A stretch of DNA of 17,801 nt from Amoeboradix gromovi. Taxonomy: Eukaryota > Sanchytriomycota > Sanchytriomycetes > Sanchytriales > Sanchytriaceae. The stretch covers positions 1 to 17,801 of the forward strand of contig JADGIF010000140.1 in the NCBI GenBank assembly GCA_018985225.1, given 5' to 3'. Below the pieces are notes generated by a model. That model was not told where the DNA came from. It saw only the letters and a program-made list of their open reading frames with translations, and searched no databases. The position numbers and the translations under genes were made by a program. Positions 1 to 7,566 of the stretch are shown one piece after another; position 1 is the first letter of the stretch, and each line of letters starts with the position of its first letter.

Positions 1-543
1 AAATGCTATCATTAATAAAAGATCTTCTATTATACCAATTTTCTTTCATTGATTGTATTCCCTCTTCAAAATAAAAGTAGAAGACCCTGCATCTCGTTCA
101 AATATATGAGGTCTTTTAGCATCTAAGCAAAAGGTGCATTTTCTTAGACGGTACTCTTTTCTAGAGTCATTTTTTAATGTTATACTAACATCATCACTCT
201 TATCTATTTCTTTGAAGTGTAATCTATGGACAGTCTCCCTGACTCTTGTCTTGTTGAATTTCAATTTCGTTTTAACTGTTCCAACAACTTAGTACTACGA
301 ATTAGTACTATGGATCAGAGGTTTATTTGAAATAAAGATTGGATGAAAGAGTAAGAGAATAGCTGCACAGAATATTTATTTTTCAAATTTCGATACAAAA
401 AGTTATTTATTTTCCTTTTATAATCGTCAACTCCGCAACTGGCTGAATGTCCACTCACCTCTTAAATCCATAAATTAACAAAGCTGAAATAATCTTCCAA
501 GTTGTTACAGAAAGTTAGTCCAGTTTTTATTTGATGTTACACT
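1..543 (-). mobile_element. Partial copy A of a dispersed inverted-repeat DNA element, cut by the window edge
   Basis: Read on the minus strand from 543 towards 1, this stretch begins with an AT-rich end (core TCAAATAAAAACTGGAC) that matches the ends at 17641, 2398 and 2682. After the end, about 160 bp align closely with 17641-17801 in inverted orientation: the same order of AACTTGG, ATTTCAGCTTT, TTAATTTATGGATTTA, GTGGACATTCAGC and GTTGCGGAGTTGACGA. This copy carries about 30 bp of AT-rich sequence (roughly 385-413) that the 17641 copy lacks. A TATAAAA box lies at 416-422 on the minus strand. Further on is a short coding remnant (46-264), then sequence resembling the last 100 bp of the copy at 2398-2682. 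The far terminus is outside the window. I infer a non-autonomous or decayed DNA transposon. The superfamily is not established. Confidence 0.65.
46..264 (-). pseudogene. Transposase C-terminal remnant with a CxxC motif (tentative)
   Basis: This is a 72-codon open frame inside element copy A. It is basic and contains KCTFCLD followed by KRP and FERD. Part of the same peptide recurs in element copy B around 2505-2575 (CTFCLD, QRP, then FERDSGTS in a shifted frame), where a small indel breaks the frame. Conservation between two copies of the element argues that the peptide once belonged to an element-encoded protein rather than a host gene. A paired-cysteine motif near a C-terminus, after an HF-containing basic stretch, is reminiscent of the cysteine-rich tails of piggyBac-like transposases. 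That resemblance is weak, and no catalytic DDE/D region is visible here. The start codon may simply be the first Met after an internal deletion. Confidence 0.4.
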
Positions 544-556
544 TGGAGAATCAAAT

Positions 557-2290
557 ATGAAAGTCGGGAATTGCGTTGCTTTACATCTAAGTCCTAACAA
601 GGACCAAGTTGTACTGGCCAGTAAAGATCAGTTGTCCTTGTTTAGTTTATTCCACAACATGGAGTATCTAAATCTAACCACAAAATTGCCAACCAAGAAC
701 TTGTACTCGTACCTGGATGTTAAATGGACCCCGCAAAACTATATAGTTGGATGTTGTGCTAATGGTAGTTTAATTGTGTTTAACATTCACAAAGCGGGTA
801 GCAATAAGCTGGAGCGCATATTTCACGAACATGTTCGTAGTGTCAATAAGTTAGATTGCCACTCTGTAGATCCACTGATTATCAGCGGATCTCTAGACGG
901 TACATGTAGGCTTTGGGATTTAAGGGTTAAAAATAAGTCTATCATGAAATTCGACGTCAAGGAAGCCTGTCGCGATGTTTGCTTCTATAGCCTGGATGAA
1001 TTTTCGGCAATTCAAGATGATGGGAACATATACAGATTTGATACTCGTCAACCCAATTTGCCACTTCAAATCTTGTCAGCTCATTCTGGTTCTGGTTTAA
1101 CTTTGAGCTACACAAATGGGTTGCTAGCAAGTGGTGCTCGCGACAAAACGATAAAAATATGGGATATCCACAACGATGTAATCAAACCATTAAGCACGAT
1201 CTATCTTGATAACATACCAGGAAAAGTAAGCTGGAAAGAGAATTCACGTATCCTAGCAACGGTGTCGCTTCAGAATCAGGGTGACCTGCTAGTTTGGGAC
1301 ACCAGTATACCCCATGTACCTATATATACTATTACTCCTCACAGCGACACCATAGTCGACTTTGTATGGGCGAAAGAGAATGACATGATATTTAGTGTTG
1401 CAAAGGATTGTGAATTTCGACAAACATTGTACACATCTGGGCAAAACCCAAGGAAGTACTTTCCAAAAGCAACCACAGCATGGTCCAACTACCAGGAAAT
1501 TGCAATATTTCACGAGGCAAGTAAGCATGTGGAACAGGTCAATGATTCCTTCTTTGGCACCTTACAAACCAAAATAGGGCTTAGTGCAGACTCAAATACA
1601 GGTTTGCCTATAACTGTTAGTGCTGTAGCATCGGAACTCCATTTTTATGCATTTGAGAACGAATTGGAGCTGTTTGTCTACTATTCAAGCATGCTAGATC
1701 TTGAGGATTTAAAAAACAACATAAGTATTTGCACGGACATTAATGATGAGATATCAGCCAGTCACTTTGAACTACTTTACACATTAGTGGTAAACAAAAA
1801 GGACTCAGACGACTATGTGCAATCAACTATTCACCACTATTTCTATTCCATAATAGATGAATTAGCTGATGAGAACATACAATTGGCGGCTATAACATTT
1901 GTACTTCTGCGCAACTATGTTACTATGAATAAAAGAATATTGGCGATATGTCAAACTTATTTGAAAAAACTTAAAACGTTAAAGTTGTTTACCGCTTGTG
2001 GTAGATTTATCAAATCATGTCGCGTCGAGGAGCTACAGAGAATATCGCTAAGCACAACGAGACTTATGATGAGTTGCGGCAGATGTGACAAGTCATTTCA
2101 AGTGTATAATAAGGGCATCTGCGAGCATTGCAGCCACTGCTACAACATATGTTCTATTTGCAAGCAACATACTGATGGCCTTGTGAGCGGCTGTATGGAG
2201 TGCGGACATATAGCACACATAGAGTGTTTTAAGAACTGGTTTGATACACACATAGAGTGCCCTACTGGATGCGGATGTCATTGTAAGTGA
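557..2290 (+). CDS. WDR24: WDR24/Rtc1-like WD40-RING subunit of the GATOR2 (SEACAT) complex
   Basis: Predicted 577-aa, intron-free protein. Residues 1 to about 310 are a WD40 propeller; clear blades end in GTCRLWDLR and KTIKIWDIHN, and the order HEH.RSVNK, SGSLDG, CRDVCF, DGNIYRFDTRQP and ASGARDK follows WDR24. The middle is helical. Residues 507-577 form a compound zinc module with Cys507, 510, 522, 525, 528, 532, 535, 546 and 549, His551 and 554, Cys557 and Cys568, ending in CPTGCGCHC. In the known family this subunit sits on the vacuole or lysosome membrane and relays amino-acid sufficiency to TORC1 by opposing GATOR1. At 577 aa it is shorter than metazoan WDR24 and much shorter than yeast Rtc1. 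The CPTGCGCHC ending is also typical of WDR59/Mtc5, so the paralogue is assigned from the propeller. The ATG lies only about 14 bp from the end of element copy A. Confidence 0.82.
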   Translation: MKVGNCVALHLSPNKDQVVLASKDQLSLFSLFHNMEYLNLTTKLPTKNLYSYLDVKWTPQNYIVGCCANGSLIVFNIHKAGSNKLERIFHEHVRSVNKLDCHSVDPLIISGSLDGTCRLWDLRVKNKSIMKFDVKEACRDVCFYSLDEFSAIQDDGNIYRFDTRQPNLPLQILSAHSGSGLTLSYTNGLLASGARDKTIKIWDIHNDVIKPLSTIYLDNIPGKVSWKENSRILATVSLQNQGDLLVWDTSIPHVPIYTITPHSDTIVDFVWAKENDMIFSVAKDCEFRQTLYTSGQNPRKYFPKATTAWSNYQEIAIFHEASKHVEQVNDSFFGTLQTKIGLSADSNTGLPITVSAVASELHFYAFENELELFVYYSSMLDLEDLKNNISICTDINDEISASHFELLYTLVVNKKDSDDYVQSTIHHYFYSIIDELADENIQLAAITFVLLRNYVTMNKRILAICQTYLKKLKTLKLFTACGRFIKSCRVEELQRISLSTTRLMMSCGRCDKSFQVYNKGICEHCSHCYNICSICKQHTDGLVSGCMECGHIAHIECFKNWFDTHIECPTGCGCHCK

Positions 2291-2299
2291 GAGCCAAAC

Positions 2300-2305
2300 A
2301 ATAAA
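2300..2305 (+). terminator. Candidate polyadenylation signal AATAAA for the WDR24-like gene
   Basis: A perfect AATAAA lies 10 nt after the stop codon at 2288-2290. In an AT-rich genome the hexamer occurs by chance, so position is the main support. Confidence 0.35.
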
Positions 2306-2397
2306 CAATCTTCATGCATGTGATAAAATCGCGAGTTTAACCCGATACAGACTTTGAGGAATTCTTCCAACGTGGTTCGTCTTGTCTTTTGCAATAA

Positions 2398-2436
2398 TAT
2401 GGGACACCAAATATAAAACTAGACAAGTCGTTTCTA
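2398..2436 (+). repeat. Left terminal inverted repeat of element copy B
   Basis: Begins TATGGGACACCAAATATAAA and is nearly identical over its first 21 bases to the end at 17641. It pairs with the inverted copy at 2644-2682. Confidence 0.65.
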
Positions 2437-2643
2437 AGGGAGGTGCTCCATAAGGAGGAAATACTATTATTAATAAAAGTCCTTCTTTCATTAATGTCAT
2501 TCACCTCTTTAAAATAACAAGATGTCCCACTATCTCTTTCAAATAAGGTCTTTGAGTGTCTAAGCAAAAGGTGCAACAAATAAGATTAATTTAATGTAAT
2601 CTACTATCGGTTAGTACACACTTGAATTAATGATCACACTGTT

Positions 2644-2682
2644 TCAGAAAGCTGGTCTAGTTTTTATATTTGATATCCCAAA
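2644..2682 (-). repeat. Right terminal inverted repeat of element copy B
   Basis: On the minus strand it reads TTTGGGATATCAAATATAAA and then AACTAGACCAG. It differs from the left end at a few positions, which indicates an old insertion. Confidence 0.6.
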
Positions 2683-2705
2683 TGTTTCAATTTATGAAAT
2701 TTGAT

Positions 2706-3380
2706 TTATTGAACCAAACCGGACAATCGTAGAAATAGGTTGCTTATGTACATGAAAATCATGGATATGGGTGAACTAAGTAGTCTAGGCAACATATGAA
2801 CTGCAACGTTGCTAGGGATTTGCAACAAAATGGACCAAAAAATAAACACTAATGAAAATCGTTTACGCAGTTGAAGTCCAGGTAGCCTTGTAAACGAATT
2901 GCTGCAGTGTACAAGTCTCACAATATCGTTGCCAAACAACTGAATGAAGTTTGCAAAATATGTAAAAATCAGGAAAAAAAATTGTAGAAATCTTTTGAGA
3001 TCCTCCATATCAACATCGATGTGCTCTCTAGCAGATAGGAGTTCGGCAATGTTTAATAAATGAGTGAAGTTGCCATTTAAAAATTCTTGCCACATGGACA
3101 AAAAATTGTTATAAATGCCACTTTGGTCTGCAGAAAATTCTTCTTGAAGATTGATAAATGGGTTTTCCGCAAACTCCTTGCATTTCTCTACATCTACATA
3201 GGCTTTTCGTACCTTTTCAAATGCCTCTGCTCCTTTTGGATTTTTATCAGGATGTGTTGCTAGCGCTGCTTTCTTGTAAGCTTTTTTAATATCCTCCATA
3301 GATGATTTTGGTGTTACCTTGAGCACTTCAAATGAGCTCTTTGCCTTTAAGATTCTAACAGTCTCTTCGTCATTACTCAT
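2706..3380 (-). CDS. J-domain (DnaJ/Hsp40) co-chaperone with hydrophobic C-terminal half
   Basis: Predicted 224 aa. Residues 15 to about 75 form a J domain: SSFEVLKV, then the basic helix DIKKAYKKAALATHPDKNP with the invariant HPD at 43-45, then AEAFEKVRKAY. J domains stimulate the ATPase of Hsp70 partners. No G/F-rich, zinc-finger or CTD substrate-binding region follows, so it is neither class A nor a canonical class B protein. The C-terminal half contains strongly hydrophobic stretches at about 131-150, 174-190 and 203-219. These suggest membrane anchoring, as in ER J proteins of the Hlj1/DNAJB12 kind, although the layout is not a clear match to that family. The start MSNDEET is the first Met and leaves a 262-bp divergent gap to the gene at 3643. 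The 3' end abuts element copy B. Confidence 0.75.
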   Translation of the reverse strand: MSNDEETVRILKAKSSFEVLKVTPKSSMEDIKKAYKKAALATHPDKNPKGAEAFEKVRKAYVDVEKCKEFAENPFINLQEEFSADQSGIYNNFLSMWQEFLNGNFTHLLNIAELLSAREHIDVDMEDLKRFLQFFFLIFTYFANFIQLFGNDIVRLVHCSNSFTRLPGLQLRKRFSLVFIFWSILLQIPSNVAVHMLPRLLSSPISMIFMYISNLFLRLSGLVQ

Positions 3381-3642
3381 TCCAAAACTAAAACAGGGAA
3401 ATCTACAAAACTTTACATTGTGCTTTTTACCATTCTAAAATAAAGTAAATCTTCTATATTTATAGTAATTGCGACAAACATCCAATTTTTCTTAGAGAAA
3501 GCCCGTATCGCAAACATGGGATCAGAATATGGCGTAATTCTGGCGATTGATGGAATTGCGATGGCTAAATGACACCAATTAAAGCTGCCATGGATTTTAT
3601 AAGTTCTTTGCATTGTTTAATGTTAGGCTTTTATTTCTTTAA
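3381..3642. other. Divergent intergenic region with a small unassigned minus-strand ORF
   Basis: This 262-bp gap separates the J-domain gene from the plus-strand gene starting at 3643, so it must hold both promoters. It contains one 66-codon open frame on the minus strand (3413-3613, including DPMFAIRAF). I do not recognise that peptide, and it has no compositional support. On the plus strand a 21-nt GT...AG stretch at about 3454-3474 resembles the tiny introns in length but has no convincing flanking exon. Confidence 0.4.
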
Positions 3643-5072
3643 ATGTCAGCTCAAAGATTACTCTTGTCTACTATTCTAAGACATTATGAGCCGTATGACG
3701 AGGTACTTTCTGCTAATTTAGATTCTATTTTCATACTTTCAAGGCATTCATTTTTGTATTCTTCTTCGTAAATGGCGGTTAAATTACCAGCAAGATCTTG
3801 ATGCTGAAATGAGAAAATTAAAGAACAACTGTCATCATTCTGTACATATTCCTCAAATTCTATACCATATGATGAAAAGTTTGGACGAGATTAAGACAAA
3901 GAAACATGCTGTGGTTGAGACCAGATACGATCCATACTGCAAAACGCACACCTGTATTCCTAGTAATATTATGTTGTCAGGGTTAGAAGAATTTCAATGC
4001 ATCGTAGTTTGGGTATTCACCTGTATTGAGTGGCTGAAGCAGTTTAAAGTAGAAAGCACTGGAATTGAGTTTTCTAAGTTAACTGAAATGTACATCAACC
4101 CTTGTCAACAGTTTTTAAAATTCCAAGAACGTTTTCAAGGCGGTACCAAAACTTTAATAAAATTGGAAGACATCTTGGCGTTTCTTCAGTATGCTAGCAG
4201 CGTAACCAGCTTGTTTATTGTATCCTGTCGTATATTGAACGTTGGCGTTGATGAAGAATTGACAATGTTGGTAATTGATGAAATGATTCGTAAATCGGAC
4301 CTGTATTATCAGTATCTAAACCCCGATAAGAGTATACCATTAAGAACACACTATAAAAAGATATTAGCACCATGCTTTCAGGTGGATCTCTATCACGGTT
4401 TGCAAGGTATTCCACTTTCATATAGGCTGGATGAAAGATCATTTATTAGCGATGGGTGTTGTATATAAACGTGTACCATCATTAACAAAGCTGTTAAGAG
4501 ATAAGAGATCTCCAAAATCAATGCATATATACCTTGAAGGTGAAAATATTGAAGGAATCATCCAGATTTTAAATTTATTGCAATCTAATCAATTAACAAC
4601 AGAGCATCCTGCATTCTATAGTTTTGTGGTGTGGTATATGAAGATATTTGCATTGATGACTGTTGAGAAGAGTATGACACCATACGAAAGATTGTCTGTG
4701 CGACAGAGGCTGCAACAACTAAATGAAAAAACTTGGAATCCATTCTCATACAGTAGCATGTCATCTAACCACTTATTAGTGAATATGAGTGTGCCGTTTG
4801 ATAAGATGAGTCAGTTGGAGCAGCTTTTTAAATTATACTATACCAAGAGAGGTAAGCAGATGACAAATTTGCAATTTATTTTGAAACAAGATCGCCATTA
4901 TTTGCCTCACCAGTTGAGAAGATTATTAGACAACTGCTGCTTTAAATTAGAAGAATGCGATGACGTGTTGAAATATGAATTTTATGAAAGAGCAGTCTAT
5001 TATTTTTACGCCATTAATATAATTGAAATTGGACAGTTGCAAGGCTATTTTACAAGCAAGTGGAAGATTTAA
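3643..5072 (+). CDS. Unrecognised 463-aa helical protein encoded by three exons with 19-nt introns
   Basis: The reading frame is join(3643..3702, 3722..4406, 4426..5072), 1392 nt in all. Without splicing the locus looks like two overlapping ORFs (ending at 4468 and starting at 4431). Removing GTATTC...TTCATATAG at 4407-4425 joins them as LQG-WMKDHLL. Removing GTACTT...CTAATTTAG at 3703-3721 extends the frame upstream through KWRLNYQQDLDAEMRKL to a Met at 3643. The protein is mainly helical, with no signal peptide, obvious transmembrane segment or recognisable catalytic motif. It has many scattered Cys, Tyr and Phe residues, including DPYCKTHTCIP near residue 90. I could not assign a family; it could be a subunit of a conserved complex whose sequence evolves fast. 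Two AATAAA hexamers follow the stop codon within 16 nt. The first exon is less certain than the 4407 junction. Confidence 0.7.
3703..3721 (+). other. Predicted 19-nt spliceosomal intron
   Basis: GTACTT at the 5' end and CTAATTTAG at the 3' end, between exons in phase 0. Removing it opens a continuous frame from the Met at 3643 into the main ORF. Left in place, translation stops after about 20 further codons. Confidence 0.55.
4407..4425 (+). other. Predicted 19-nt spliceosomal intron
   Basis: GTATTC at the 5' end and TTCATATAG at the 3' end. It splits a Gly codon (G, then GC). Its length shifts the frame by one base, and removal joins two ORFs of 219 and 213 codons into one without a further stop, in line with the other tiny introns. 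Confidence 0.7.
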
Positions 5073-5512
5073 CTAGAAATAAAATAAATGAATTGTTTAT
5101 ATTGGCCAAATAATCTAATAATTGTGTGTGGCAAGAGTTACTGCACAGAGAGCCCCAAAGGATTCCTATTGCTCAAAACTAGAATTCTTGTTTTGATCGT
5201 TTCTAATGGTAAGAATCCATATCTAGCATGTTTGAGTTATCTTAAAACTAAGAACAAGTGGAGTCCTGATCAAACTAAGAGCAGTTTCTAAATGTTTATC
5301 CAAATCTTTTTCCCTTTTTTGATTCTGTTACTCTCTCCACTCTATCACTCATTGAGCACAGTCAACTATCCCTTTCACCTCTGAAATTATTTACTTTATT
5401 GTATCAACTTTTATGTTAGAAACATTACATTCTCTTCTGAGATAAATCAATACTGCAGAATTCTCAAGTTCTGGCTCAGTTCATATTACAAATTATTTAC
5501 TTATTATTCACA
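5073..5512. other. Convergent 3' intergenic region; no convincing gene
   Basis: This 440-bp gap lies between the 3' ends of the unrecognised helical-protein gene and set1. It contains overlapping AATAAA signals at 5078-5083 and 5083-5088 for the upstream gene. A 67-codon ORF (5088-5291) starts inside that poly(A) signal and resembles nothing I recognise, so I treat it as chance. The rest (5300-5512) is T-rich, low-information sequence with no visible repeat or RNA gene. Confidence 0.5.
5078..5088 (+). terminator. Tandem AATAAA polyadenylation signals
   Basis: Two overlapping AATAAA hexamers begin 6 and 11 nt after the stop codon at 5070-5072. The pair makes chance less likely than a single hexamer would. 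Confidence 0.45.
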
Positions 5513-7411
5513 TTAGTTCAAGGACCCTCTACAATTAGAAGACCCGCAAAAACATTTCACTTTTACTACTTCCTCTGGGAACTTATAATCATAAGTTATC
5601 TCCTCACTTACTTGTATGTCTCTTCCTGCATATATCACTACTTTCTTTTTCCCATCAACCGATATTGTCTTTGCATAGCAATTAGGATCACAACTAAATC
5701 AGTTTACAAACTACGAATGATTGATAAATCGTGCAAAATTACCTACATATGTAGCATCTATAACTAAATCCTCATCGATTCTAAAGAAGTATGAGCTATT
5801 CATGCCTTCTAAAGCGTAAACTTGTTCTCTAAAATCAGCTATTTTAGTACGAACTACTTGGCCCACATATTCAATCACCATCTCACCTTTTGGTATGATC
5901 TCTCGTGCAAATAATCCCCAGGAATGTATAAAAGATTTGGCAAAAAGCAATTTCTTTTTTCTCACTTTCAGCTGATTGAACTTAAATGCCTCACTTTCCT
6001 CTGTACGAGTCTTTTGCAAATCACGCTCCAGCCTCCGCTGCTCGGCCCTTGCAGCTCTTAATGAGTTGGTTGTATCGCTAACAGCCAAGGTTTTGTTGCT
6101 GCGAACACATGGCAATTGAGGAAGTTCTAGTCGGTTTTTAGCCCGTTGGGGTAAATATTTTGATTTCAATTCAAATGGTATAGGTTTATAAGGGATTTCT
6201 CGTTGACAAGTACCTACTTCTTTTGATATTAATTGCCAACATCGTATGTTGTTAGCATTTAATTCAGGAAACGAATCTGGATCCAAAGTGTGCTGTAGTG
6301 CTAGCAGTTCCTCCTCATCATTCCCAATTCTAGCATCTATGAACTCGCCAAGCTTCTCAGTGTTATAATATTCAAATTCAGGTATCGTTAAAGCACTGAT
6401 GGCATCCATTTCTGCAATCGGCATTCCAATTTCTGGAAGCTGGCTCAAATCAGCCATATAATGTAGAGTCTTTTTAGGCTTCTTAACACTCACTCTAGGA
6501 CCGCTATTGTTTGCTGCGGTAACGAGTGAATTCTTTTTTTGAAGCCTTTTTAGTTTTTTAATTTTTTTTGAGCTAATTTCATTTTTGTGCTTCAAATCTA
6601 TTTCAATCAGTCTGTCCAAATATTCAATATCTATATTCTCGTCATAGTCATCGCTCACTAGTCTGGACTGTGAATCAACTGAGGATGTCAATTTAATTCG
6701 TTTTGAGTGATTTGTCGACTGTAATGAAGACGTTGAAGGTCTTTTGCTTCCAAGCATCGAGTTAAGCTTATCAGGATCTATCAGATTACTTTTCGTTTCT
6801 ATCGTCTGGGTATTTCTCAATTTATTAGTTTTGCAAATCTTTTTTACTTTGTCAAAAATCGTATCGTGCATCCGTTTTAACATCGACTGCTTGAACTTGT
6901 CCTTGCGATCCTCTAAAGACATAAAAGGTGGAATAGGATCAATGTACAAGTATATAAGAATCTCCAGCTTGGCTTTTTTAATCAAATTCAAGTTAAAAGA
7001 GCGAAGATGTTCTAATTCAGGATATTTTAGATCAACAATCATCAATTCATTATGTCCCTGTATTAAAGTTCCCTTGACTTTCAGTAACTTATTTGGAATC
7101 TTGCCAACAATATGCAGACAGGGGTATTTGAATGGCTTCAATTCTTTATAAAAATTATTCTCGATTTCTACATTTTGTACATTACTTGCGCATTTAAACA
7201 TAAAAGAGTATCCTTGATCTATTCTGTGCAATGGATTTCCATCATAATTGTTAATCAGTATTGGATTACCCGAGTTAGTAGAGTATGAGCCAATTTGTAG
7301 AGAGCCATGAACCACCGCAGATGTACCCGATATATTTATTACTTTGCAATTTAAATCAGATTCAAGTTGGCGTTGGTGTAAAGGTATAATTCCTTGAATT
7401 TTGTAATACAT
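5513..7411 (-). CDS. set1: Set1-type histone H3K4 methyltransferase (COMPASS catalytic subunit), two exons
   Basis: The coding sequence is complement(join(5513..5693, 5715..7411)), giving 625 aa. Residues 1 to about 460 carry low-complexity, Lys-rich stretches and an N-SET-like segment. [12 protein letters not shown] leads into the SET domain (about 487-603): [50 protein letters not shown] and EITYDY (597-602). A post-SET tail follows with Cys613, 615 and 620, ending RGSLN, the usual Set1/MLL terminus. In the known family it transfers methyl groups from AdoMet to histone H3 Lys4 in promoter chromatin, working with WDR5, RbBP5, Ash2L and Dpy30 homologues. The unspliced frame stops at 5711 inside the AdoMet-binding NHSC motif. 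A 21-nt intron restores it. At 625 aa it is short for Set1, and I see no clear RRM. It shares a 155-bp divergent promoter region with the kinase gene. Confidence 0.88.
5694..5714 (-). other. Predicted 21-nt spliceosomal intron in set1
   Basis: On the minus strand it starts GTAGTT and ends CTGATTTAG. It interrupts the Ser codon of NHSC (TC, then T). It contains in-frame TAG and TGA, so retention would truncate the protein before the catalytic Cys and the post-SET zinc site. The exon on the far side continues exactly as expected for Set1 (CDPNCYAK through RGSLN), which makes this the best supported of the three introns. Confidence 0.85.
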
Positions 7412-7566
7412 TTCTTCCCTTTGCAGCGAAAAATAAATAATATTTTAATAAATTTCGCAATAGCATGTCTAGATCAAAAGAATTAAATCCTGTTGGTAAA
7501 AGGATGTAATTATTATCAGAGAACTAGATAGTGAAACAATCTCTTTTTTGTAGCTAGAGAAGTAAA
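7412..7566. promoter_or_regulatory. Shared divergent promoter region of set1 and the kinase gene
   Basis: These 155 bp hold the start regions of two divergent genes. The sequence is AT-rich with no obvious repeat or canonical TATA box at a fixed distance. A bidirectional promoter is inferred from the spacing alone. Confidence 0.45.

Larger units (their letters stand above)
2398..2682 (-). mobile_element. Complete MITE-like copy B of the inverted-repeat element (285 bp)
   Basis: The two ends are inverted copies of each other: TATGGGACACCAAATATAAA at the left, and on the opposite strand TTTGGGATATCAAATATAAA at the right. Both continue into CTAGAC and a TTTCT block. Inside, read on the minus strand, is a degenerate version of the peptide seen in copy A (CTFCLD at about 2555-2572), followed by AATGAAAGAA and TTTTATTAAT, also shared with copy A. 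The promoter-like block seen in copies A and C is missing, so this looks like an internally deleted, non-autonomous derivative. It lies between the 3' ends of two convergent genes, 108 bp after one stop codon and 23 bp before the end of the other gene. A TA flanks the left end. The right flank has diverged, so the target duplication is unclear. Confidence 0.65.

Noticed and set aside
3413-3613. 66-codon minus-strand ORF in the divergent gap
   Set aside because: No family resemblance, and it would leave almost no promoter for either neighbour. Kept only as a note in the intergenic entry.
3768-3790. A further 23-nt intron (GTAAAT...TACCAG) in the unknown gene
   Set aside because: Reading through keeps the frame open in a natural-looking peptide (KWRLNYQQDLDAEM), whereas splicing forces a run of Phe and a weaker start. 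Its 3' end does not match the shared motif.
4431-4468. A frameshift or two overlapping genes in the unknown locus
   Set aside because: A 19-nt GT...AG stretch with the same 3' motif as the set1 intron joins the two frames precisely, which is simpler than an error or overlapping genes.
5088-5291. 67-codon ORF downstream of the unknown gene
   Set aside because: It starts inside the tandem poly(A) signals, has no recognisable motif, and the length is common by chance in this base composition.
5711-7411. Set1 as a truncated pseudogene or a recoded stop codon
   Set aside because: The missing C-terminus is present just downstream in a clean frame, and a GT...AG stretch of 21 nt fits exactly. The stretch has both TAG and TGA in frame, so simple readthrough or one reassigned codon does not explain it.
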